Of a DNA stretch of 64,000 nucleotides, positions 23,501-35,174 are shown one piece after another. The stretch comes from Fennellomyces sp. T-0311 (taxonomy: Eukaryota; Mucoromycota; Mucoromycetes; Mucorales; Lichtheimiaceae). Position numbers and translations under genes: made by a program. Every line of letters starts with the position of its first letter. The stretch's first letter is position 1. The DNA lies in the NCBI GenBank assembly GCA_025266875.1, contig JALLLT010000001.1:682001-746000 (forward strand), written 5' to 3'. The notes under the pieces were generated by a model that was not told the DNA's origin, made no database searches, and saw only the letters and a list, made by a program, of their open reading frames with translations.

Positions 23501-23615
23501 CGATCTTGCCAACGCTGGACGTCGGCCGGCTGGTTGATGTCCGCAGGGTGGGTGTGTTTGTTTCATTGGACTCGCGTGGTGGAGGACTTTCGGTTTTCTC
23601 CGGATCGCCCGCCAT
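20571..23615 (-). CDS. PMA1: Plasma-membrane H+-transporting P-type ATPase
   Basis: 993 residues in two exons (23615-23368, 23304-20571). This electrogenic proton pump exports H+ using ATP, energises nutrient uptake and sets membrane potential. P3A hallmarks in order: [11 protein letters not shown] with TGES at about 239-242 (actuator), the PEGL-equivalent [10 protein letters not shown] in M4, phosphorylation site [12 protein letters not shown] with the Asp at about 387, nucleotide-binding loop KGMSHFI, then [14 protein letters not shown] at about 646. Membrane pairs flank these. The N-terminal 80 residues are Ser/Pro/Thr-rich and cytosolic. The C-terminal tail after [18 protein letters not shown] is Ser/Arg-rich, a plausible regulatory tail, phosphorylated in yeast Pma1. 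Length is slightly above yeast Pma1 (918). Divergent from the deubiquitinase gene. Confidence 0.95.
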
Positions 23616-24072
23616 ATCGTCGTCCCAAGAAGAAAAAAGTGTTAAAGAAACAAATATTTTGGAACTTGGACTTCAAATGTGCTATTCAAATATTCACCGA
23701 GCACATGTAATGGTTTCACCTGTCTTGCTCGTCAAAATGACGAAGTATACGTGTACATACATGGAAAAACTCGAAGCTATACTAAAGATAGATATACGCT
23801 TGCAGAAAATAAGTGAGGGTTCACGCAGATGACCATTTATCGGATGCTTATGGTGATAAATGATCAAAAAGGCAAACAAATGGCAACCCTATTCTCGGCG
23901 TATTCGTGTTTGTATGCAAAACCCCTACCTGCTCATTGGCTGTAACTCGGTCCTGTTCGGAAAGGCAAGCCCCATTATGCTTAGTGTAACCTCAACCAGT
24001 CAAAAGTCTACACCACTTACTGTCAAACGGCCCTTTTTATTTTCTCACTCTCTCTTTCTTTTCTTTCTGCTC
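23616..24072. promoter_or_regulatory. Divergent promoter region, PMA1 / MYSM1-like
   Basis: 457 bases between the two start codons. Pyrimidine-rich plus-strand sequence (TTTTATTTTCTCACTCTCTC) directly precedes the deubiquitinase start. No single regulatory motif stands out. Confidence 0.4.
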
Positions 24073-26550
24073 ATGGCGAACGCTAACCAGTTTGTATCGA
24101 TGGAAGACGAGTTTTTTGCGGCTGTACAAGAACCTTTGCAACCGATCATCCTTGAACCGACGACACAGCTGCAACCAGAACCCTCAGTTCTATCACTTCC
24201 TGACGCGCCACCAGCTGAACCCATGTACTATCCGCCATCATCACCGGAGCCAGCGTCAAGCCAACGAGATGCAAAACTGCTACGAAAACATCAAGGTACA
24301 AACAATATAAGTAAAATGAGAAACCGGTTTTTTTTTGACAATCTTTTTATATGAACTTCAGATACGTCATCAGTTTCACTTCCTTCACATAACATGCGCT
24401 GGACTGAAAACGAAGACGAGCTTTTGCGTACTGGATTGGTAAACCTAGACCATTTATCAAGCTCTGTACATTGTCTCATATCATGATAAGCTACAGTATG
24501 GTTATGGAAAATGGAAGGCTATCTCTGAGCACATCCAAACACGAAACCCCTTGCAGTGCAAAAATCGCGCGCGCCATTGGCTGCTGACCGAGAAGGTACA
24601 GCTTCTTGTTCGAAGAAACTGGTCAACTTAACTCTTGCGCTATAGATCGATGGAAACATAAGCAACTTACCAACAATAAGCAACAGGAATCAGCTTCAAG
24701 ATGAGCTGAATGACGAAGAGCCGACTTCAGCTTTGTTGGCCATGATGGAAACAAGTCAACCTCCATCCCCTGAGCCTGCCACGATGCAGCCAGATGAGAC
24801 TCCTGTTGAAGGCAACGATGTGAGCATACTTTGTTTCCATTTTAATTTCATGAGAAAAAAGTCTACACACGGCTTACACGTGTTTTAGTGCACTCACTTT
24901 GACAGAGATACCATCACGGATGAAGAAAAGAGACAGAACCCTGAATGGTTTTGTGACTCGAAATCGATTGCCAAATCACCTGAACGTTACATGAAAATCC
25001 GCAACCATATTTTGGATTGCTGGCACACTGTGCATAAGCCAGAGTATATGACCAAGACCGCAGCGCGTCGTGGTCTTAAGGACTGTGGTGATGTCAACGC
25101 CATTGGACGAGTACACGCATTCCTTGAGCAAGCTGGTGCTATCAACGTGGGATGCCCACCCGCCAAACCTCGATCTGCTACACGGCGCCCGGCGTCATCG
25201 CGGCGAGCTTACTTTTACTACCTGGAAAGTGACAATGAAGACGATGAGACGTATGTTTATAACTATGCTCTTTATACTATTATTTGACAATCCACTTTTG
25301 GCAGGGCACAAAAACGAAAGTCGCGGTAAGTTTCATAGAGAAGGAAAGCTTCGCGTTTCTAATAACCCAACGGCTATATAGACCAGATGATGATTATGAC
25401 GCGTACCATGGAAGCTCAAAGTCAAACAATCGAAACAGACCGAGACCAAAGCGAGTTACAAAGAAGCCACAACATTATTATGATGATGATGCGCATGATC
25501 CCAACGATCCATTCTGCCTTGTGCCCGTTGAAGATTATGTTGACATTGAACCTCCTTTTCACGTGGATATCGCCAGTAACGCTCTGGTAAGTCTTCAACT
25601 ATCAATGTAATGCAACTTAATTCATACTCTTTTTTATCAGCTGGTTATGGACTTCCATTCACATTTGTCTTACACGGAAATCATCGGCTTGCTAGGTGGC
25701 CGGTACGTGCATGAAGATCGAAAACTGTATGTGGAGTGCGTCTTCCCTTGCAAAGGAACAAGCAGCACGGATATTGAGGTATTTCCGATTCAATATGCGT
25801 ATATTAACGAACTAATTTGAGGTAAGTGCGAGATGGATCCAGAGTCGGAAATGAAAGCACGTGAAATGTTTGCACAAAAGGGTCTATCGGTGGTCGGATG
25901 GTATCATTCGCACCCTACGTTTGAGCCCAACCCAAGCATCCGCGATATCCAATACCAATGTCTTTACCAGGTATGTTGGGGAGGATATTCTAGTGCATGC
26001 AGCTAAAAAAAAGTGCATACAGACACTCTTCCGGGATGAAACTACAGGTGTCGAGCCTTTCATTGGCGTGATTGTGAATCCCTCTTTTGCTTTTGAAGGT
26101 GATATTTCACGAATACAGTACGTTCACATTGATCACCAACAAAAGGGTCACAGTAAGCTTTTCTTTTAGTTATTAAATGATGGGAGTGAGCAGACTAACG
26201 ATAAAAAACAGATGTTCCATTTGCTTGTGCACATACAATCGTTGCAAATGAAGGCCTTTCACATGAAGTGGTCGAGCAAATGACAAACTTGGTGCAGCAA
26301 TTCAAAAACTATGAAATGTGAGTACCTCAAGGAGACAGTTATATGGTTAACCAATGCTTACTGTCTTAACTTTAGTAATGGAGACTTTGACACACGCATG
26401 AACAAGGTCCTTGCCTCATTACGAGCAAATCTACCTGTGGTTACTGAACAAGTACTCGACTTGCTCCAAAATTTGCGTGTACTCATGAACGAAGCAAACC
26501 CGCCAGTCGCAGGAGACCCAACCTCAGCAGGTCGGGTTAGCGTAATGTGA
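24073..26550 (+). CDS. MYSM1-like JAMM histone H2A deubiquitinase (SANT-SWIRM-MPN+)
   Basis: 619 residues in twelve exons (24073-24295, 24362-24438, 24491-24595, 24646-24819, 24889-25250, 25305-25325, 25382-25586, 25641-25778, 25827-25970, 26023-26152, 26212-26317, 26376-26550); every phase fits. Domain order is that of MYSM1/2A-DUB: a SANT/Myb domain at about 87-135 ([31 protein letters not shown]), a SWIRM domain at about 198-280 ([37 protein letters not shown]), and an MPN+ domain from about 385. The zinc site is complete: Glu402 in TEIIGLLGG and GWYHSHP with H462, H464, then S472 and D475. The enzyme is therefore predicted to be active as a metallo-isopeptidase, removing ubiquitin from histone H2A at chromatin. 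Fungal targets are not known. An acidic/basic linker ([19 protein letters not shown]) joins SWIRM to MPN. Confidence 0.9.
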
Positions 26551-27001
26551 ACACAATGTACATACTGCTGAGAAAAGGATATCACCACTTCTACTTTACC
26601 ATGAAAGTTCTTGTTGCCTTCACAACAGCTTTCTACTTTCGAGAATAAATTCAGTTCGGTTCTAACCTATAGTGATACCAATGACATAAAACCGCTGCAA
26701 TGACGCAGAGCAAGCTACGGAGGGAACAGTACAATAGCGTGATATTTCTCAATTCTCTTTCCAGGTTTACTCTGCTAAGTTCATCCCCGCTATATCAATA
26801 CGTATTTTCAAGCAAAGCAGCTGGCGGAGCCAACCTTACATGTCATAATCACGTAACAGTAATATACTAGAGAAACACCGGTTTCCAACTACACATAGTC
26901 AAACATGATAAAATAGGACACACTGACAACTATGTTTGCCTTTATAAAAGGATAAAATCGAAAGACTGGCCGTCCACTCGTTCCATTTCTTTCACCGATC
27001 G
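26551..27001. promoter_or_regulatory. Intergenic with TATA box at 26943
   Basis: 450 bases; no gene. A TATAAAAG box at 26943-26950 lies about 60 bases before the ATG of the next gene, a good position for its promoter. Confidence 0.5.
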
Positions 27002-28400
27002 ATGTTGTTGCCAAGAGGTAATATCCCATATACCGTTTTCTAATTTACACGTAGTGAGCTTGACATAGTTGTTTTAGCAAGTTACCAACTGAAACACTTG
27101 GAAATGGGAGAAGACGAAACAGACCAACGTTCGAATGGATCCGAAACTTCAGACGGATGGACGGATACAGTAGATTTTGGCAGCAATAGTGATCAACAAG
27201 GTCCATTTCAGAAGTGCAGCGTCAATATACCCCCAATGCAGATGAAAGATGTGACGGATACTTCAGCGGATATCTCACTTTCATCAAATGAGGGAATTGA
27301 AGCACCAGAGGGTATAATTTGTAATGATGGAATGATCGTCTTACAAGGATAACGTTCGTCTAAAAGCTCACATACTTTAGTTTATCATCGCCCGCTCCCT
27401 AATGTTGGCAACATAACTGAGACTGGAAGTGCTCTTACTGAACAAGTACACAAGGAATTGCTTAAACCATCGAAAGGTAACACTGAATAATCATGCGATA
27501 GAAGTCATGCTACCGTAAATCTAATTTCGCATGTCTGGCTCTAACCAGCCAGACATCAGTCAATGCATCACATTTTTCTTTGCTCAACCGAAGAGTTGAA
27601 AAAACGAATGGCAACAATTGAAGAGGAGAAAAGTCAAATCAAGCCAAAGCAGCTTTCAACAATGACAACTGTTAGAATATTTTCCAAACGTAAAGCCACT
27701 CGTTTGCTAAATGTTTTTATAGGCCAAGGATATCCATCGGCTGACAACTGTTGATCTGATAAACAGTATTACCGAGATATGCCGCATCCGTAGTCCTTTC
27801 CTTCGTGGTATTCGTATGTCGAATTTGGGATACTACAATTGGGTCCTTGTAGACTTCTGTAGAAGGATGGAAGTTGTACATCAGCGATTCAATCGAGAAT
27901 ACAAGAACCATGCGGAAAAAGAGATACGCAACCAAATCATCAACGTCATCATCGACTTTGACAATGTGAAATACTAGTACGTATGCTAGTTTCGCTTGAA
28001 TATTTAAATCATTTTCTAACATGATAATGTTATATAACGTAGCATTGATGTAAAAGGAGCATTTAAGGTGGTGCGTAATGATGGGGACTTCTTTGACCTT
28101 TTTCCACCATTTGTGGCAAAGAAGAGAACACAAATACTAAGAGTTGCGAGTATTATCGGCGACGAAATCTGTGCCTTCACGGAATCCATTGATATGAAAG
28201 AGATTGGAGATATGGATACTGACGAGTATGCAGACTTTTTGAATGACTTGAAGCTTTCCAAAGGCCGATTGAAGGAAGCCATCGACACGCTACAAGATGC
28301 AAATGCATTTCATGGCGATCCGACAAGCTCGTACAGCAGAGTGGAATTGTTGAATGAAAAAGTGTCATCTTCTCATGAGTGTGCTTATCAAGCCTACTGA
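27002..28400 (+). CDS. Unrecognised protein, 344 residues
   Basis: Six exons (27002-27017, 27078-27311, 27381-27476, 27594-27670, 27723-27976, 28043-28400) join in frame with GT-AG sites to a 344-residue protein. The first 120 residues are Ser/Asp/Glu-rich and probably disordered. A short charged helix follows (LKKRMATIEEEKSQIKPKQL). From about residue 142 the protein looks globular: IHRLTTVDLINSITEICRI, GIRMSNLGYYNWVLVDFCRR, EKEIRNQIINVIIDFDNVKY, DFFDLFPPFVAKKRTQILRV. The C-terminus is helical and acidic. I recognise no catalytic motif, signal peptide or membrane segment. The second half is the best supported; the short first exon and the acceptor before 27594 are less certain. A TATA box at 26943 supports the 5' end. 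It may be a lineage-specific gene. Confidence 0.6.
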
Positions 28401-28565
28401 TCGACTCATTAAATAAATATATGTTTCTTCACTGAACCTAAACGCTTTATTTGTGGCGTAGTAACCTATCGTATATGAACTTGAAAATATAATGGTGTGC
28501 ATACATTGCTTATCAGTTCTTTATATTGATAGACATGTTGGCAGCCCCACCAACTTTTCCTTTTC

Positions 28566-28596
<31 letters not shown>

Positions 28597-29455
28597 TGTA
28601 TTATCATATCATATATATTATCATTATCAGTATTAAAAAAGATGTACAAAAACCAAAAACAATAAATAATATAAAAACCCGAAACCCACAAGTACCTCAA
28701 ACACCCACAATTACCCAATAGAGTAGCCCAGTAGCCAGAATCTTCTTTGCTGCGGCACTCTACATCGCAATTACTGCGGCAGCTGCGCCACCACTAGCCA
28801 GCAATTAGCCTGCATGAACAACACCAAACACCTTTACCCCCACTGCTGCGGCAACTACACCATCATCAATTGGTTACCGTACGCACCTATCACAGCTAGA
28901 ATAGCTAGTGCTGCGCCATTGTATCGAAAGGTATAAATAAGAAGCGCTTTTCATTAAATAAACATTGGTCAACTGATTACATTTATCAACACCCCAACCT
29001 AAATACTTTATAGTTATCAGTGTTGTTTAGTGTCCTGCAATTAGGATTGCTGTCTATCGATCAAGCAATAAAGACAATTTGCTTTACTACCCATTTTCTA
29101 TTTTCAACCCTCAATCCTCTTTAGGATCCCTTTATACAAACGTCCGTAACAAACGATATTGTTGCTGGTGCTCACTCTATTTTGGTGTACTCAACTACCG
29201 ATTTACACAGCAACCGATTACTGTACACCTGACTCAAAACGGCGCCAACAATATTCACCTATTGATCGGCAGAAAATTAGGACTGTACCATACATATACC
29301 CCCCCCCCGTTATTTCATTCCCAGTGCAATATCCTAACGGAAGATACATAGGATATATATGTTTGAAAATTTGTCGAGGTTTATTATCTACGACTATGAT
29401 TTGACTGACGGTAGATTACGACGAAAATTATAAGATCGCATTAGAAAGGCTGAGG
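28401..29455. other. Intergenic with CT microsatellite and GC-rich patch
   Basis: Contains the CT run at about 28569-28596. At 28740-28920 there is a GC-richer patch with the heptamer TGCGGCA three times plus TGCGCCA twice, then TATAAATA at 28933. No open frame of note. Confidence 0.5.
28569..28596. repeat. CT dinucleotide microsatellite
   Basis: A nearly uninterrupted run of about 13-14 CT units. No coding relation. Confidence 0.95.
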
Positions 29456-31699
29456 TTAATGTCTGGTATCTGGATTGTTTTGGACTGGCATCTGTTGCTG
29501 TGTTACTGAGCTATCAACGTCTGGTTTTTGAGGACCATGGTAATAGTAGGGAGCATCTTGACGGCGATGGGCCATGTCCATACCAAGCGAATTTGGAGAC
29601 TGTGGTCCGGGGTGCGCTTGAGAATCTAATGAAAATACATATATACAAGTACGATTTAACATATGTAATGACAGCACATAATTGTTCCGTGATATTTACA
29701 GTGCTGTGCCTTCATAAGCGGGGGTCCCATAGGATTCTCTACTTCATGTTTTTCACCACTAGTATCAAGTGGAATATCATTATTCTCTTGCTTTTTTGAT
29801 TGTCGTCGCTTTCTCCAACAAAAGAACAGAACAACAACACCAATAACAGCAACCTACATCCAGTTTTAAGAGAACTTTTAGATTAAAAAGAAGCATCGTA
29901 GTTGAAAAGCATAGTACTAGGTTCTTACCCCTCCAACGGATCCAACGGTAGCACCTACAATTGTCCCTGTGCTAGTACCAGAGCCAGATGTACCAGAATC
30001 TTTGACAGCAGGAACTGATGATACCCAAGACCAGCTGTTGGTATCAAGTGGCCGCACATCACTTGAATAGCTGTAATCAGGAAGTTGACCAAACAGAATA
30101 TAAAGAATACTTTCAACAAGGACCGCTGTAAAGTCATACATTAATTCTTTTTTCTAACCCAATGTATATCAGTGCAAGCATTGCAGCATATTCATTTTTA
30201 CATTGAAAAAGGAATATCTGTGTTTGCACTTGACAAAATAAGAACATACCAGAATGATCGCTAATCATTGTAACGGCAACGTTCGCACCATCTTCAGCAC
30301 CAATAGTAGTGTTTCGCCACGTCATAGTCTCGGTATCAAGTATATAGAAGTAATCTTCAATAAATGACGCATCCACTTAAGCCAATTTTAAAGTAAAATT
30401 AGACCACTTTTTGGACGAAATGTACTTCTTATTGCGAAAAACACACACACATACCTGGTGACATACCACCAAATACTATGATTTCTCCTGTATCTGGCTC
30501 TAGTGATTATATAAGTAAGGATTGACTTGGTATGTGCTGCTTACTAGTTGCATAGGAGTGTGAACGATACATACTTGTGGTTGCCGAATGTGAAAATCTG
30601 GGTGACGGTGTGGGGCCTTTCGTTGCCTCAGTATTCCATTGACCACTGCTCGTATCATATACAGGAATTTGGTCCATTGGAGCGCCAATTGGATTGGCAT
30701 TCACATTGGTTGTGTCGCTACTTGGGTATCTGCCGCCAACGTAATAAATTGATCTACCATCCTTACCAAGGGCTCCTACATGATCCACTCGAGAATCTCT
30801 TAAGGATTGTACAGCAGTTCCAGTACTCCAGAGTTCCGACTAGCATAAAAGGTAAATGTCACTGAATATTTGCCGCTGACTTATTTTAAGGTCTCAACCA
30901 GTATATCACAAACCTCCACATCAAAGATGTACATTTCCAGTGGATATTCTGGGGGAATTTGTCCAGGAACGTACCCTAATGGATAGCTTTTGATACGGTT
31001 ACTATAACAATTTTTTAAGTTGGAAAATTCAACTATACTCACTTTACACCACCAAAAACGTAAACTTTTTTGTCTGGACCGGCTGTAACCGAATGATATG
31101 ACCTATAAGCAGAAAGAAAAAAGATTTAATATGACCAGAAAATATAGCTAATATGAATCATTGAGTTAATATAAAACTAGGAAGAGTACTCACACAGGAG
31201 GATGACCCGTAGGAACGTCCAAAGACCACTTTTTCTCATTGGTGTTATATACGGTGGTGTTGTACTTTGCAGAAAAATTTGGTCCACCATACTGAAAGTC
31301 ACCTCTACCACCATCCATTACAATCAAATCCTTGTCAGGGACTGCAACCATTCCAAAGAATGCATTTGGACCTGGATCAGCTTGTTCCTCCTGGTTCCAG
31401 CTGCTTTGGATTTCGCCAGCGCTCCGATCATGCGCCATATCAAGACTATTAAATATGTCACGAGCGACAGATGTGGGAATCGCGGTTTCCGAATTCCCTC
31501 CATATACACCACCATAGCAGAATATCTTGGATAACATGTATACGCATTCTAAAACCAATGTTATATGGCTGACATGTATTAAATGTGAGTCGAAAGTACC
31601 TGCTGCAGCTCGGGGTGAAACTGAATTTGCTTGAACCGAATTTAATGCACAGGCTATTAGCAGCGCAAAGGCTGCATTAATGATAAAAGCAGCAGACAT
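29456..31699 (-). CDS. Membrane-anchored kelch-repeat protein
   Basis: 519 residues in ten exons (31699-31600, 31548-31194, 31102-31043, 31001-30914, 30839-30575, 30499-30455, 30375-30250, 30125-29929, 29853-29700, 29625-29456), all phases consistent. The N-terminus MSAAFIINAAFALLIACALN is a signal peptide. Kelch-type beta-propeller blades follow, with diglycine strands CYGGVYGGN, VYVFGGV, IYYVGGRYP and IIVFGGMSP alternating with W-containing strands (KKWSLDV, GQWNTEA, MTWRNTT, SWSWVSS). A Gly/Ser/Thr linker leads to one transmembrane span (VAVIGVVVLFFCW), then a basic stop-transfer (RKRRQSKK) and a polar Pro/Gln-rich tail of about 100 residues. Topology: outside propeller, inside tail. Such proteins form large families in Mucoromycota; ligand unknown. 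A decayed relative lies just upstream at 32.8-33.2 kb. Confidence 0.85.
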
Positions 31700-32790
31700 G
31701 AATGGGGAGGGGTTGTGCGCGAAAACTCATTTACAAATCTTTTTTGTGTTTATATAGATCCAGTTTCTGAATACAGTTGAGGTTGTACAAGGTTTTGTAC
31801 AACAAATAGTTATATACTGTTGACATCGCGATGTTTCTCTGACATTTCATAGTATCCTGGACTACTGTTTAAAACCATAAAGCTTTTTTATGGTACTCAG
31901 TTATATGTTATAAAAGCTTCTATACTTGACGATAAATTTAAATGTGCTCTACTAGTATATAGTATATTGAGTTTCGTCGGCTTAGCTTTTGTGCCATGTT
32001 ACCCTACAAAGTTCTGTCGTCGACGTTACACAGGAACAGTTACTTTTAGATTTTTTTCTTACTATGGATTCAATTCGTGCTTTGGCGTAATACAAGTCAA
32101 AATCCGTACAGCTGCTATAGCAGGTTGTCTTACGCTTTAAAACAGTATACTTTGGGTAGCGCACTTAGCCACAATCTGCGCCCATCATCCACAACGTACT
32201 TCCATCGGAAGGTGGGGCACTTGATCTGCACTGCCATAGTTAATTCAATATCATAGAAAGAAGTATGTACAAGTATCGCATTGTATTCAAGGGTTGTAGT
32301 GCGGGGTACCCCAGACAGTCAAATAACGGAGCATAGTATATGAATAAGCACATGTAAGCGTTGAAAGAGTATTTCTTGTAGGCGGGTGAACGGTAGTTCA
32401 CAATATAAGTTTAAGAGTAAAAAAAGTTTGCAGGCTGGGTGAATTAACAAAAATAATAGATCTTAGTACTTTTGGCTTATTCAGATCAAAAAGATATCAA
32501 GGCTTTGCCTAATGTTTGTGAGTAAACAATGAGTATAAGTTAACTGCTTTATTCGCTCTGCAAAATCGGGCTATTTATACTTGTTCAGCGGTTACACACT
32601 GATAAAGAAGTAGCAATAAAAGATAAAAAGAAGTTGAATATATGTGTATAGTATTATAAAAATAAGATAAAAAGAAGATAAGAATATGATGAAAAAAAAG
32701 ATAAAAATCTGATGAAAAAATTGGATTAGGAAACTGTGGTAGCACAGACCGACTTTACTCGTTACAGCGTCATATCAAATGCTACGGCAA
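31700..32790. other. Intergenic, promoter of kelch gene then AT-rich spacer
   Basis: A minus-strand TATATA at about 31749-31756 sits 50 bases upstream of the kelch start and may be its TATA box. Beyond that I see only AT-rich sequence with A-rich repeats of the GATAAAAAGAAG type at 32620-32720. Confidence 0.4.
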
Positions 32791-32809
32791 TACTTACATT
32801 GTTATGTAT

Positions 32810-33170
32810 CCATAAACGGAATTTTCTGCTTCAAACTTTCCGCTACCACCAGTTGCTTCTTGGCTCTTTTTTGTTGGCGTCTTTTTCGCTAAAAAGAACA
32901 ATACTGTACCGATAACAGCGACCTACAACATTATTTTGAAAAAGCAGAGAGACTATATTGCATAAAAACATTGCACTTGAAAACGTTGTCCCGACCATAT
33001 GACATAAAACAAAAGTCACTGCGCAACTGCCGTTGTCGTTCGCATTTTTAAGCCTCTATAACCATTTTACAGAGGTTTCACATCAAAAATATACATTTCC
33101 AGTGGAAATTTTTGGCGAATTGTTCCTGAAATATCCTGTTGGATAGTGTTATGCCGTTTCTGATTTTTCT
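32810..33170 (-). pseudogene. Decayed kelch-protein copy
   Basis: Two blocks resemble the intact kelch gene at the base level. 32820-32940 matches its membrane-span exon and can be read as VAVIGTVLFFLAKKTPTKKS, with the same splice acceptor context. 33070-33160 matches its fourth exon (plus-strand TACATTTCCAGTGGA shared exactly, coding for PLEMYIF in the gene). Everything between these exons is missing, and frames are broken, so this is a dead internal-deletion copy. A further scrap at 33625-33665 resembles the Thr/Ser/Gly linker. Orientation is the same as the live gene, suggesting an old tandem duplication. Confidence 0.65.
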
Positions 33171-34400
33171 GCTAAGATGGTAGCACCGAATTTTATTGGC
33201 CCAGCCTACCATATAAGTTATTATGCCGAAGAAAAGACCCTACCCTCAAGCATCTTTAACCGATGATATTTTACTAGGGATAAGTAAATCAGTTGGATAA
33301 AATATTCTATTATATAGAGGTATAAATAGAGTGGTGCAATGATCGTAAAACACAAGTTCTTCCCAACATAAAGTTTTTCTCTATATAAGTTCTTTCTATC
33401 ATGAAATACTTTTAGTTCTTGTTAGCTTCATTGACAACGAACTTTCTGTGATAAGCAATTAGTTTACCGTCCGATCTCTTTAAAAACCGACAACTTGATA
33501 TTTTCTTTTTAGGATATACCCCAGACCGGCAACGAATATAAGACCAATTTTTGTAGATAACTTACTTTTATCTAGATCTGATAAAGAAAACTTTGAATGT
33601 ATACAATCGATTCCCTTTTGTTAGTACAGAATACCGCTCTACTTGTACCAGAAGCTGCTGTGTCGCTGCTTTAACGGTATTTAGCACAAAAGTGTAAGCA
33701 TAATATTTCTGCTACTCTGCAAAGGTGCGGACTAACAAAGGTAAAGAGGCTCTCAGTGTACATACTGGATTCCCAGTACCATGTTACTAGTAAATCCTTG
33801 TGACGCCTCGCATGTTTTACTCATAAACAGTTTACAGATCTCGTTATTGAGGAAATATAGGATCACCTTGACGATTATCGAGTTGAGACTGAGAGTTTGA
33901 CGGCAAACGGCAGTGAAATTGCTGGTTATGCGAGAGATCCTAACAAAAAAAGGAGAACGACATAAAATCGAATTCGTTTGCTGCATACGATGATTAAACA
34001 CATGCAAGAGCGATCGAATGTTATCAAGGCGTATGTTTTGCCAAGTTGTTAAGCCAACCAGAAGATAGCCGATCGAGGCATCCCCGAGCCTGTACAGCTC
34101 ATAAAGGAACTTATGTCTTGCAACTGGGCTGTGCAGTGTACAAATCGAGTAATTGAAGTTCTTGGCTAGCTCTTACGGATACTATATAGTCATAGATCTA
34201 ATAGGATATCTCTCCCATATCCAAAGTTATATATGCTTGGCTGCTTTGGGTTTTTTTGGAATTGGTGTACGTAGATTCGAATGACGTATACAAATACATG
34301 TGGCAATTACGATAAAATGTAAAAAAGAATACTTACGAATTTATATATAGTGTCGTATCCCAGATATGCACCACCATCCATGGTCACATGCTTTTCCTAC
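33171..34400. other. Gene-poor sequence, probable further decay products
   Basis: No intact gene. Short stretches (about 33625-33665 and 34350-34390) resemble pieces of the neighbouring kelch gene. The rest is unrecognised. Confidence 0.35.
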
Positions 34401-34414
34401 TTTATGCTATATCC

Positions 34415-34620
34415 ACTGTCATTACGACATCAACAACAGTGAAATTATCAATTGGCTTACTTGCTCTCATATTATGTAACTGTCGTATCCTGACATACCA
34501 GTCATCCATTGTCTACAGACCTTTCCATCTCAGCCTTTGTTACATCCGTTCCTTTATTTCGACATCAACAACCGCACAGTTATCTATTGGCCTGTTCACT
34601 GGCTTGTGTGTCAGTGAGAC
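34415..34620 (+). repeat. Direct repeat, period about 135 bases
   Basis: ACGACATCAACAACAGT at 34424 recurs as TCGACATCAACAACCGC at 34559, followed in both by TTATCAATTGGC / TTATCTATTGGC. The short frame over it repeats the peptide S/T-STT-x-x-LSIGL, which shows that the open frame is a product of the repeat. Confidence 0.6.
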
Positions 34621-34669
34621 CTTGGTCTGGGTTCAGACTTCAAGAAGGACCATTCACGTTGACTCAGTC

Positions 34670-35160
34670 TCTACATGATTATCCGCTCCTTCATAATAAG
34701 GCAGTACGGTCATTAGGGATTACGGCGATAACACGGATTCGGCTCTGATAGAAAAGCATTCACCTTCTCCGTCCCGACTCATCATCATTATAAATAGAGA
34801 GTAGTTCTCTTCAATAAAACATTATCTTATTTTTGGTCTCGTCATTTGAAGCTTTCCAATTGAGCGATACCACAGTAACCACTGTATTGCTCTTATGTGT
34901 AACCTTTTTCGGATTTACCGATCGTATGGCAACTCTTTTATTAATTTGGTTCTATATGTTCTTCTGCTCCTTAATATATAAGGCAAGATCCTGTGGAAGT
35001 CAAGAATAACTTAGATCGTAGGCTGATTAGACAAAGCATTCGCCTTCTTCATCCCTAACTGATCAGCAACATAAATAGAAAGCATTTTTCCTCCATAAAG
35101 TATGATCTTATTTTGTTTTCGTCATTTCGGAAATCTCCTTCAATTCAGCGATATTACATA
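34670..35160 (+). repeat. Pair of diverged direct repeats (about 200 bases each, offset 280)
   Basis: Copy A (about 34670-34880) and copy B (about 34955-35160) share CTCCTT-ATAA-AAGGCA, GCATTC-CCTTCTnC, TATAAATAGA/CATAAATAGA, TCTTATTTT and CGTCATTT in the same order and spacing. The order of a TATA-like box followed by AATAAA-like signals resembles a promoter or LTR-type module. No coding capacity. Confidence 0.55.
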
Positions 35161-35174
35161 GTTGAATATTATGA

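Noticed and set aside
29240..29270. GGCGCCAAC string resembling a gypsy-type leader or primer site
   Set aside because: No matching LTR ends, gag or pol sequence nearby; a 9-base match is not evidence.
34388..34748. Frames of 79-96 codons with hydrophobic stretches
   Set aside because: Generated by the 135-base direct repeat; no start context or conservation signal.
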